Shown here piece after piece: positions 6,390 through 12,147 of a stretch of DNA of 12,147 nucleotides. A program made the position numbers and the translations under genes. The stretch comes from Chloracidobacterium sp. UBA6041. Its GTDB lineage: Bacteria; Acidobacteriota; Blastocatellia; Pyrinomonadales; Pyrinomonadaceae. Position 1 is the first letter of the stretch, and every line of letters begins with the position of its first letter. Under the pieces are notes generated by a model that ran no database searches, was not told the origin of the DNA, and saw only the letters and a program-made list of their open reading frames with translations. The stretch lies in contig DIYZ01000285.1 of assembly GCA_002427845.1 (NCBI GenBank), positions 4,600 to 16,746 of the forward strand, given 5' to 3'.

Positions 6390-8765
6390 CTAATACGGCC
6401 ACTTCCAGTCGCGAATCTCCGGCATGTCATCACCGTGCGTAACGATGTATTGTCTGTGGTTAATTAACTTGTCGCGCATGGCTTGCAGCACGTGCGCACC
6501 GATCGATTGGAGCTTCGGCACGCGTTCGATCACATCCATCACAAGATGAAAACGGTCCAGGTCGTTTAGCACAACCATATCAAACGGCGTACTTGTGGTT
6601 CCTTCCTCTTTGTAACCGCGTACGTGAAGATTCTTATGATTCGTGCGCCGGTAGGTCAGCCGGTGAATCAGCCAGGGATAGCCGTGAAAGACGAAGATGA
6701 TCGGCTTGTCCGTCGTGAACAGAATGTCGAATTCTTTGTCTGAAAGACCATGTGGATGTTCGCTCTGCGGCTGAAGTGTCATCAGATCGACTACGTTGAC
6801 CACGCGGATCTTCAGATCAGGAAAGTGCTGACGCAAGATGTCCACCGCCGCAAGTGTTTCGAGCGTCGGCACGTCTCCGGCACAGGCCATGACGACATCC
6901 GGCTCAATTCCCTGGTCGTTGCTGGCCCATTCCCAAATACCAATCCCTTGCGAGCAATGCTTGATGGCCGCATCCATATCCAGATACTGCAACGCCGGTT
7001 GTTTGCCCGCGACGATCACATTCACGTAGTTCCGGCTGCGCAGGCAGTGGTTCGCCACAGAGAGCAATGTATTAGCGTCCGGCGGTAGATAAACTCTGAC
7101 GACCTCGGCTTTCTTATTCACCACATGATCAATGAAGCCTGGATCCTGATGGCTGAAGCCGTTGTGGTCCTGACGCCAGACGTGTGAAGTGAGCAGATAG
7201 TTGAGCGACGCTATCGGTCGCCGCCACGGAATGTGCCGGGTGACCTTTAACCACTTTGCATGCTGATTGAACATCGAATCGATGATGTGTATGAATGCCT
7301 CGTAGCAAGAGAAGAAACCGTGACGACCCGTCAGCAAATATCCTTCAAGCCAACCCTGACACATGTGCTCGCTCAGCACTTCCATCACGCGGCCATCAGG
7401 TGATTCATGTTCATCGCCAGGAAGGACTCCTTCAACCCAAACCCGATCGGTAACTTCAAAGAGCGCGTCTAGTCGATTTGATGAAGTCTCGTCCGGTCCC
7501 ATCACGCGGAAGTTACGATCTTCAGCGTTGAGTTTCATCACATCACGCAGGAAGCAGCCCATCTCGCGAGTTGCCTCTGCCTCGACAGTGCCGGGCCTCG
7601 GCACGTTCACCGCATATTCGCGATAGTCAGGTAAGTTCAGTTCCTTCAGTAGCAAGCCGCCATTCGCATGCGGGTTCGATCCCATGCGGCGGTCGCCTCG
7701 TGGCGCCAGTTCTGCCAGTTCCTGTCTTAAACTTCCGCTCTCGTCGAACATTTCTTCAGGCTTGTAACTCTTCATCCACTCTTCCAGCATCCGCAGGTGC
7801 TCTGGCTTGCTCGCAAGTTCTGACAACGGCACTTGATGAGATCGGAATGTGCCTTCGACTGGTTTGCCATCCACAACTTTTGGGCCAGTCCATCCCTTGA
7901 GTGTGCGCAAAACGATCATCGGCCACTGCGGACGCTGCGTGAATCCATTCGCGCGCGCGGTTTTTTGAATCGTCTGGATCTCAGCCAGAGCCGTATCGAG
8001 AGTTGCGGCCATGAGTTGATGCATCGCTTCGGGATCGTCGCCTTCAACGAAGTGAGGTTTGTGGCCGTAGCCGATTAGCAGGCTGGTCAACTCTTCGCCA
8101 CTCAAACGTGCGAGCACGGTCGGATTGGCGATCTTGTAACCATTCAAGTGCAGAACCGGAAGCACGGCGCCGTCACGCACCGGATTCAAGAATTTATTGG
8201 AGTGCCAACTCGTCGCAAGTGGTCCTGTCTCCGCCTCACCATCACCAACGACGCAACAGGCCAGGAGATCGGGATTGTCGAAGACCGCGCCGTAAGCATG
8301 CACCAGCGCGTAACCAAGCTCTCCGCCTTCGTGAATTGAACCCGGAGTCTCCGGAGCAACATGGCTGGGAATGCCACCTGGGAAGGAAAACTGCTTGAAC
8401 AGCTTTTTCATTCCTGGCTCGTCCTGCGAAATGTTTGGATAAAACTCGCTGTAGGTTCCTTCAAGATAGGTATTGGCCACCAGTCCCGGTCCACCATGAC
8501 CTGGCCCAGCGACATAAATTACATTCAGATCGTGCATTTTGATCAGACGGTTGAGGTGCACGTAGATGAAATTCAAACCTGGCGTTGTGCCCCAGTGTCC
8601 CAACAATCTGGGTTTTACGTGTTCGAGTTTCAATGGCTCACGCAGCAGCGGATTATCTAGCAAATAGATTTGTCCGATCGAAAGGTAGTTCGCCGCCCGC
8701 CAGTAGGCGTTCATCTTCCGCATCTCTTCGGTAGTGAGTTCTGTTCTCGTTCCAGTAACAGGCAT
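6390..8765 (-). CDS. xfp: Xylulose-5-phosphate/fructose-6-phosphate phosphoketolase
   Basis: A 791-residue thiamine-diphosphate enzyme that splits xylulose-5-phosphate (and usually fructose-6-phosphate) with phosphate, giving acetyl phosphate plus glyceraldehyde-3-phosphate or erythrose-4-phosphate. Visible motifs in order: YLSIGQIYLLDNPLL (27-41), GHWGTTPG (56-63), GPGHGGPG (87-94) and PSHVAPETPGSIHEGGELG (133-151). Then come GDGEAETGPLATSWHSNKFL (174-193, the ThDP/Mg-binding loop), GPDETSSNRL, HNGFSHQDPGFIDH and the C-terminal DMPEIRDWKWP ending. Length is normal. The ATG at 8765 is chosen because GGGAG lies just upstream and homologues begin close to TTEEMRKMNAYWRAANYL; the frame is open for 21 more codons upstream, but these look unrelated. 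The pair with ackA forms the acetate-yielding arm of a phosphoketolase pathway. Substrate preference cannot be read from the sequence. Confidence 0.97.
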   Translation of the reverse strand: MPVTGTRTELTTEEMRKMNAYWRAANYLSIGQIYLLDNPLLREPLKLEHVKPRLLGHWGTTPGLNFIYVHLNRLIKMHDLNVIYVAGPGHGGPGLVANTYLEGTYSEFYPNISQDEPGMKKLFKQFSFPGGIPSHVAPETPGSIHEGGELGYALVHAYGAVFDNPDLLACCVVGDGEAETGPLATSWHSNKFLNPVRDGAVLPVLHLNGYKIANPTVLARLSGEELTSLLIGYGHKPHFVEGDDPEAMHQLMAATLDTALAEIQTIQKTARANGFTQRPQWPMIVLRTLKGWTGPKVVDGKPVEGTFRSHQVPLSELASKPEHLRMLEEWMKSYKPEEMFDESGSLRQELAELAPRGDRRMGSNPHANGGLLLKELNLPDYREYAVNVPRPGTVEAEATREMGCFLRDVMKLNAEDRNFRVMGPDETSSNRLDALFEVTDRVWVEGVLPGDEHESPDGRVMEVLSEHMCQGWLEGYLLTGRHGFFSCYEAFIHIIDSMFNQHAKWLKVTRHIPWRRPIASLNYLLTSHVWRQDHNGFSHQDPGFIDHVVNKKAEVVRVYLPPDANTLLSVANHCLRSRNYVNVIVAGKQPALQYLDMDAAIKHCSQGIGIWEWASNDQGIEPDVVMACAGDVPTLETLAAVDILRQHFPDLKIRVVNVVDLMTLQPQSEHPHGLSDKEFDILFTTDKPIIFVFHGYPWLIHRLTYRRTNHKNLHVRGYKEEGTTSTPFDMVVLNDLDRFHLVMDVIERVPKLQSIGAHVLQAMRDKLINHRQYIVTHGDDMPEIRDWKWPY

Positions 8766-8769
8766 TTTT

Positions 8770-8774
8770 CTCCC
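8770..8774 (-). promoter_or_regulatory. Ribosome binding site of xfp
   Basis: GGGAG followed by four A and the ATG at 8765. It supports this start over the in-frame start at 8828, which has no such signal. I found no convincing promoter boxes upstream; the stretch 8775-8860 is GC-rich and structured. Confidence 0.6.
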
Positions 8775-8861
8775 AATTATCTTAGGCGAGCGCCGCTGCG
8801 CCGCGACCCCTCCAAACTTTCCAACCAATGATCAACGCGACTGCGAACAAGGCGATCTTGA

Positions 8862-8919
8862 ATGAAATGGCAGCGCAAATGGACGAATTCGCCCTAAAAA
8901 AAGAAAAAGGCGCACTTGC
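8862..8919 (+). repeat. Dispersed element, copy C
   Basis: ATGAAATGGCAGCGC, then AAATGGACGAATTCGCCC, a run of A with one G, and GGCGCACTTG. It is the best match to copy A at 3465-3520, in inverted orientation 5.4 kb away. A plus-strand frame through it reads MDEFALKKEKGALASQTEVA and stops at 9010. That frame has no ribosome site and no family I know. Read on the minus strand, the element ends in a short AGGC/GCCT stem followed by a T-rich tract, so it could act as a weak terminator for the XRE gene. Confidence 0.6.
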
Positions 8920-8945
8920 CTCGCAAACTGAAGTGGCTCAACGGT

Positions 8946-9250
8946 TTAACGGCGCCGAAGAAAATAGTTCATGTCCGATTGCGAAAAGTGGATCGACTCT
9001 GGTGACCTAGGCAATGATACGGGTTCCCTAACGACTCGCGAAAAAAGTATGCGCATCTGTAAGTTAGAGATCATCAATTTTCGCGGAATCAAATCTTGCC
9101 GTTCGTATTCTTCGAGCCTTGCGTAATGGTGCTCGAACTGCTCAAGTTCGACGGTTTGGTCACCAGCAGGTAATAGCAGGCATATTCCAGCCCTTGTAGA
9201 AACTCGATGCCTCGATAGGTCTCAAGGATCATAAGTTCGGGATGGATCAT
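8946..9250 (-). pseudogene. Frameshifted small partner gene of the XRE regulator
   Basis: An ATG at 9250, 9 bp after the stop of the XRE gene, opens MIHPELMILETYRGIEFLQG, then LEYACYYLLVTKP. The frame then drifts and stops early. Reading one frame over from about 9148, it continues VELEQFEHHYARLEEYERQD and LIPRKLMISN, a coherent amphipathic helical protein. The second frame stays open to 8946, but the protein-like part ends near 9068. The joined product would be about 60-65 residues. I recall similar small proteins beside XRE genes in Acidobacteriota, function unknown. The break fits loss of one base, by mutation or sequencing error; I see no classical slippery heptamer, so programmed frameshifting is unlikely. 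Confidence 0.55.
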
Positions 9251-9259
9251 TGCAGCAAA

Positions 9260-9511
9260 TTAACGCTCTGACAGCTTGAGTTTATCGTCAATGAGCACAT
9301 CCGTTGAGATCCCCATCAGCCTCGCGTATTTGAGTAATACCGGGTATGGAGGTTCACGCACGCCTCTTTCATATTCAGAGACGTGTCCCTGATAAACTCC
9401 TCTAAACCGCAACATCTTCACCATTTCGGCTTGAGTTAACCCAAGGCTGGTGCGTATCTGACGGAGCTTGCTCGCAAGCCGACGCGGGCGTGGCCGAGTA
9501 TTTCGGCCCAT
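9260..9511 (-). CDS. Small XRE-family transcriptional regulator
   Basis: An 83-residue cytoplasmic DNA-binding protein. Residues about 11-73 form a Cro/C1-type helix-turn-helix: LASKLRQIRTSLGLTQAEMV (12-31), the turn around RGVYQGHVSEYERG (37-50) with the recognition helix, then REPPYPVLLKYARLMGISTD (52-71) and the short acidic-basic tail. A basic arm (RNTRPRPRR) precedes the domain. The ATG at 9511 has AAGGAGG 9 bases upstream; the frame also has a GTG at 9538 without a ribosome site. It probably represses itself and the divergent gene at 9819 through the palindrome at 9557-9570. It is probably co-transcribed with the broken partner gene downstream. The ligand, if any, is unknown. Confidence 0.85.
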   Translation of the reverse strand: MGRNTRPRPRRLASKLRQIRTSLGLTQAEMVKMLRFRGVYQGHVSEYERGVREPPYPVLLKYARLMGISTDVLIDDKLKLSER

Positions 9512-9520
9512 CAGAAATGC

Positions 9521-9527
9521 CCTCCTT
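9521..9527 (-). promoter_or_regulatory. Ribosome binding site deciding the start at 9511
   Basis: AAGGAGG on the minus strand, 9 bases before ATG 9511. A consensus-like site that rules out the upstream GTG at 9538. Confidence 0.75.
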
Positions 9528-9546
9528 GCGGAGAACACTTCTGTTG

Positions 9547-9576
9547 TTGGCAGACCAACCTATATAGGTTTATAGT
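9547..9576 (+). promoter_or_regulatory. Predicted sigma-70-like promoter for the DUF932-like gene
   Basis: TTGGCA at 9547-9552 (5 of 6 to consensus), 18-base spacer, TATAGT at 9571-9576 (5 of 6). The palindrome AACCTATATAGGTT exactly fills the last 14 bases of the spacer. Transcription would start near 9583, leaving a leader of about 235 bases before the gene at 9819. Prediction only. Confidence 0.45.
9557..9570. promoter_or_regulatory. Perfect 14-bp palindrome, likely XRE operator
   Basis: AACCTATATAGGTT reads the same on both strands. It lies in the spacer of the plus-strand promoter and just downstream of the -10 box of the minus-strand promoter. A dimer bound here would block both. Size fits Cro/C1-type operators. 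That the XRE protein encoded at 9260-9511 is the binder is inferred from position. Confidence 0.55.
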
Positions 9577-9597
9577 TCGGAGTTGCTCGTTTGTCGC
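9557..9597 (-). promoter_or_regulatory. Predicted promoter for the XRE gene
   Basis: On the minus strand, GCGACA at 9597-9592 (4 of 6), 17-base spacer, TATAAA at 9574-9569 (5 of 6). The start site would fall inside the palindrome. It overlaps the opposite promoter, so the two may also compete for polymerase. Confidence 0.45.
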
Positions 9598-9818
9598 CTG
9601 GAATTCTCTTCGTGAATCCCAAGCGGCGCGCATCACGTCGCTTGTGAAGCCGCCCTATACATATTCGGAACAGAGGATAGCACAGCGTTAAACACGGAGG
9701 CAGTTCCGAACCTTGGGCTATGAGGTGGCAAAGCTACCCGATGACCGTGCCCAACAAAGAAGCCAGTTGGACTTCGACGGACAGCTACTTCCCGTAGAAA
9801 GGAATTGCGGATTGCCTC
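9577..9818 (+). other. Leader region of the DUF932-like gene
   Basis: No convincing gene. A 25-codon frame from ATG 9720 (MRWQSYPMTVP...) ends at TAG 9795-9797, seven codons ahead of and in frame with the ATG at 9819. This could be a lost N-terminal extension or chance. A minus-strand frame across the region looks like a shadow. Confidence 0.3.
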
Positions 9819-10997
9819 ATGCCAATAGTCGCCGAACCGATAGACCAGGTCTCTCTGAACGGTATTGATGCTGTCCAGGATTGGATCCATGAGACACAGT
9901 CCCATCTACGACGCATTCCCATTGTGGGAGTACTAAGCAACAAAGGAGTCTTTAACGACGATGAGTATCTCGGCGACGGCGATGTCATGTGGCGGTTCAA
10001 CGATCGCGGGATTCGGTCGTTCTGCCAACGAATCGGTTTTCGCTTTGATCAACTAGCGAAGCTCGAAACCCCATCCCTTGCTTCCCAAGTACTCAACGAT
10101 TTACTTCAGCAGAATGAGATTCGGTCAAGGCTCGCTGAGGATGAGGTTGTCCTCGACGAGAGGACGAATACTATTATCGGGATAGTCTCACGAACGTATA
10201 TCAGCTACACCAACGAGCAGTTCCTTGCGGACATCAACCAATTTCTCATCAGTCTGGCGAAAGACGACGCCTTCCAATTCCATGAAGCCTACGGAATCAA
10301 CACGGAACTGACCGTCAGGTTCCGATCTGAAAAACGTCATGGAACGATTAAAGGGCGAGGCGGGGCTGGCGAGGATCGAAGTCTCCTCGGACTTGATTTC
10401 CAGAACAGCATGGTCGGCACATCGTCGGTACGAATCAACTATTTTCTGCATCGATTAGTATGTGCGAACGGAATGATGGTGCCTGCGGGCAAAGCCATCA
10501 ATCGCGTCTTCCATTCTGGAAGAGATGTATCGTTCCAGGATCGACTTAATCGTCGTTTGAAAGAAGTCGTGCGCAAGCTGGACTGCCTTACGTCTATGCT
10601 GCAAGCCCTGGCATCGCGGCCGTTTGATCCAGAGCGACTTGCCCAGGACAATCACACGTGTCGCCAGGTTTTCGAAGTGATTCCCGCTTCAAAGCAAACA
10701 ATCTGTGAAGGTGAGAAGCTCGCATTGCGGTATGCGAGCGATGCTTCCGAAGGGGAGAAGGGAAAAATGAAGCGAGCGCATGATGCGCAAGTTATTGGTC
10801 TAATCCCTAAATACTTCGGCGGAGAATTTGCGGCAAAGGTGTTCGAAACTTCCTTTCGTGATAATGCAACGATGTTTGATTTCGTGAATGTGTTCACCGA
10901 GTACGCGAAGAGTCGCGCACCAGCTCAGAGGCTCGAGATTGAAGAGAAGGCCGGAACGCTCGCGAAGTACATAGCTGAGAACGCCCGGAAATTCTGA
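9819..10997 (+). CDS. DUF932-like protein (phage/plasmid-type)
   Basis: A 392-residue soluble protein with no signal peptide or membrane segment. It resembles DUF932 proteins, which are common on plasmids, phages and integrated elements and whose function is unsettled. Points of likeness: a short N-terminal segment about finding the right layer (MWRFNDRGIRSFCQRIGF, residues 57-74), a central IIGIVSRTYISYTNEQFLAD (119-138), a beta-rich part with LTVRFRSEK, then VRINYFLHRLVCANGMMVP (204-222), where the family usually has a hydrophobic segment ending in VC.N. After that comes a helical C-terminal half with a KLD/LTSMLQAL segment. The start is ATG 9819; the frame is closed by TAG seven codons upstream. 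The ribosome site is weak (GGA, 8 bases away). It is divergent from the XRE gene and shares a promoter region with it, so it is probably under its control. Family assignment is from memory of motifs. Confidence 0.6.
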   Translation: MPIVAEPIDQVSLNGIDAVQDWIHETQSHLRRIPIVGVLSNKGVFNDDEYLGDGDVMWRFNDRGIRSFCQRIGFRFDQLAKLETPSLASQVLNDLLQQNEIRSRLAEDEVVLDERTNTIIGIVSRTYISYTNEQFLADINQFLISLAKDDAFQFHEAYGINTELTVRFRSEKRHGTIKGRGGAGEDRSLLGLDFQNSMVGTSSVRINYFLHRLVCANGMMVPAGKAINRVFHSGRDVSFQDRLNRRLKEVVRKLDCLTSMLQALASRPFDPERLAQDNHTCRQVFEVIPASKQTICEGEKLALRYASDASEGEKGKMKRAHDAQVIGLIPKYFGGEFAAKVFETSFRDNATMFDFVNVFTEYAKSRAPAQRLEIEEKAGTLAKYIAENARKF

Positions 10998-11201
10998 GTA
11001 GGTGACATGGCCAGACTTCCACATTATTAACAATACGCCGCACGCGCAGGTCGAGGGCGCTGTACTTGCGCCGAGATCATGTGGTTTCTTCTCTAGCTGA
11101 AGTTTGCCTATTTCCGCATCGACTTTGACGTCCCGCCAGCGACGGATAAAGACAAAAATCAGCATCTTCGATGTTTTGCAGAGAATATGCGGATTTCCGA
11201 A

Positions 11202-11705
11202 TCAAAATGACGAGAGCGCCCAACCGATACAGCGGCGACTGTAAGCGTCCAGGACCACAGCGAGATAAACGAACTCGCGCCGCAGCCGGATGTAAGTAAT
11301 GTCGGACACCCAGAGTTGATTGATGTTTGAAAGCACCAACCCGCGGGCCAGGTTCGGATAGATGGTCAGTGCGTGATTGGAGTCGGTTGTGCGTACAAAA
11401 GCCCGCTGTCGCAGACAGAGCAGATTGTCTTCGCGGAGCAGGCGCAAAACGCGTTTATGATTGGCATTCACGCCGCGCCGGTGCAGTTCTTTGGTGATCG
11501 GCCGGTACCCGTAAGAGCGCATCTCCAGAGCGATGCTCTGAATCTGCCCGCGCAGTTCGACATCGTTATTGGTCGACGAAGCCGCACTGGGCGCCTGCCA
11601 TTGGCGAAAGATTGTCGAGCGCGAGAGCCCGACCGCCTCGCCGAGCGATCTAAGGGCTCGCTCGGCGGTCGGGCTCTCTTCCCGTTCCTTTTGCAGTAGT
11701 GCCAT
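11202..11705 (-). pseudogene. IS3 transposase orfB, 3' truncated
   Basis: A 167-residue remnant of a DDE transposase normally near 270-290 residues. It begins MALLQKEREESPTAERAL, carries the HTH-like segment with GLSRSTIFRQW, then SYGYRPITKELHRRGVNANH (HTH_21 region) and VLRLLREDNLLCLRQRAFV. The catalytic core has the first aspartate in LWVSDITYI and the second in VVLDAYSRRCIGWALS. The frame then ends in SF and a stop. The final catalytic glutamate and about 100 residues are missing, so it cannot catalyse transposition. In the complete element it would be made as a fusion with OrfA by -1 frameshifting. Confidence 0.85.
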
Positions 11706-11734
11706 GATCAGTTGCTGTGGTTGCCGCTTGCTGC

Positions 11735-12058
11735 TCAGCTCTCGGTTTCCAGCTTCTGCAAAAGCTTTTTTAAAAAGTCGTTCTCCATGGTGAGCCGGCC
11801 CACCATGCGTTCGAGTTCGTTGACCCGAGCTTCATCGGTGTAAGCGTGACCCCGTCCGGCGAACGCGCGCTCTTTATATTGTCGCAGCTCGCGCCGCCAC
11901 TTCGAGATCGTGTTGTCGCTGACTTGATATTCGCGGGCTACTTGAGCCTGGCTCTTACCGGCCTCGATCTCGCGAATCACTTGGAGTTTGAACTCGCGCG
12001 TGAATGTGCGTCGCTTGAGCACCGCCGTCCTGGCGGCCACTGCCCCCTTCTTGGTCAT
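11735..12058 (-). CDS. IS3 transposase orfA
   Basis: A 107-residue DNA-binding subunit that recognises the element ends. After a basic N-terminus, RRTFTREFKLQVIREIEAGK (16-35) and SQAQVAREYQVSDNTISKWR (36-55) form the HTH_Tnp_1 domain. VNELERMVGRLTMENDFLKK (78-97) is a leucine-zipper-like coiled coil typical of IS3 OrfA dimers. It looks intact from ATG 12058 to the stop at 11735. GGAGG lies upstream (minus strand, within 12066-12072). Expressed alone it may act as a repressor of transposition. Confidence 0.9.
   Translation of the reverse strand: MTKKGAVAARTAVLKRRTFTREFKLQVIREIEAGKSQAQVAREYQVSDNTISKWRRELRQYKERAFAGRGHAYTDEARVNELERMVGRLTMENDFLKKLLQKLETES
11765..11771 (-). promoter_or_regulatory. 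Slippery heptamer A-AAA-AAG for -1 frameshifting
   Basis: Minus strand 11771-11765 reads AAAAAAG, placed so that orfA is read ..TTA AAA AAG. A -1 slip gives AAA AAA GCT and an open frame (KKAFAEAGNRELSSKRQPQQ) that runs into orfB. This is the standard IS3 arrangement for making the OrfAB transposase. Confidence 0.8.
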
Positions 12059-12104
12059 CGTTAAGCCTCCTTCCCCAGCAAGGGATATGTGCTTAACTTT
12101 TTGT

Positions 12105-12125
12105 GTCAGTCAAGGGTGCAGTTCA
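12105..12125 (-). repeat. Probable terminal inverted repeat of the IS3 element
   Basis: Minus strand from 12125: TGAACTGCACCCTTGACTGA. A TG start and a GCACCC or similar run are typical of IS3-family ends. The exact boundary is not certain, since TGGACCAGT just outside could also be part of it. The partner repeat is absent from the window. Confidence 0.5.
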
Positions 12126-12147
12126 ACTGGTCCATCTTCGGCATCTT

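Larger units (their letters stand above)
11202..12125 (-). mobile_element. Truncated IS3-family insertion sequence
   Basis: The element has orfA (11735-12058), a frameshift signal and the first two thirds of orfB, all on the minus strand. Its left end is probably TGAACTGCACCC at 12125-12114 (minus strand), the kind of TG-start terminal repeat seen in IS3 elements. The other end is missing: similarity stops near 11208, just after the WALS motif, and unrelated DNA follows. No matching terminal repeat is visible between 10998 and 11201, so the element is dead by itself unless a relative supplies transposase. Confidence 0.8.

Noticed and set aside
8766..8828. N-terminal extension of phosphoketolase
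   Set aside because: The 21 extra codons lack a ribosome site and are not part of the family; GGGAG supports the start at 8765.
8828..9010. 60-codon plus-strand gene overlapping the xfp upstream region
   Set aside because: No ribosome site and no recognisable family; it contains dispersed-element copy C, so it is listed as a repeat instead. It could be revisited if the element proves to be a gene start.
9633..9905. 90-codon minus-strand gene between the XRE and DUF932-like genes
   Set aside because: It overlaps the start of the DUF932-like gene antisense, lacks a ribosome site and resembles nothing known.
10800..11165. 121-codon minus-strand gene after the DUF932-like gene
   Set aside because: Mostly antisense to the DUF932-like gene; the rest (10998-11165) has no family likeness or ribosome site. 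I see nothing definable between 10998 and 11201.

Overview
The window looks like a chromosomal segment of a Gram-negative soil or sediment bacterium. Blastocatellia-like Acidobacteriota is my best guess, because several small gene families and the IS3 element resemble ones I associate with that group. This is an impression from memory, not a computed placement. GC content is moderate, and a gene-poor middle section carries decayed genes, tandem repeats and transposase scraps.

Layout. (1) At 1-3244 three minus-strand genes probably form one transcription unit for exported or membrane-anchored proteins: a secreted protein with an OB-fold-like C-terminus (2102-3244), a membrane-anchored protein with a ZU5-like and Ig-like architecture (596-1912), and a DUF3828-like secreted protein (50-556). 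(2) At 3245-4614 there is no intact gene. This stretch holds a dyad, a small gene broken by frameshifts (3485-3805), a G-rich tandem array of ~155-bp units (3844-4230), copies of a short dispersed element and a 25-codon scrap of an IS3-type transposase. (3) At 4615-4932 lies a HigA-like helix-turn-helix gene with no visible toxin partner. (4) At 5117-8765 lies an xfp-ackA operon. Phosphoketolase makes acetyl phosphate from xylulose-5-phosphate or fructose-6-phosphate, and acetate kinase converts it to acetate and ATP. This is the best understood part of the window. (5) At 8946-10997 a small XRE regulator with a frameshifted downstream partner is divergent from a DUF932-like gene. A 14-bp perfect palindrome sits inside two overlapping, oppositely directed promoters. 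(6) At 11202-12125 lies a truncated IS3-family element. Its orfA and -1 frameshift signal are intact, but orfB lacks the last third of the DDE domain.

How the parts relate. Region 4 is ordinary central metabolism. Regions 2, 3, 5 and 6 are accessory DNA shaped by transposition and decay. I found no complete new defence or mobile system. The least explained items are the G-rich tandem array, the dispersed element present in three (possibly four) copies, and the XRE/partner/DUF932-like module with its shared operator.
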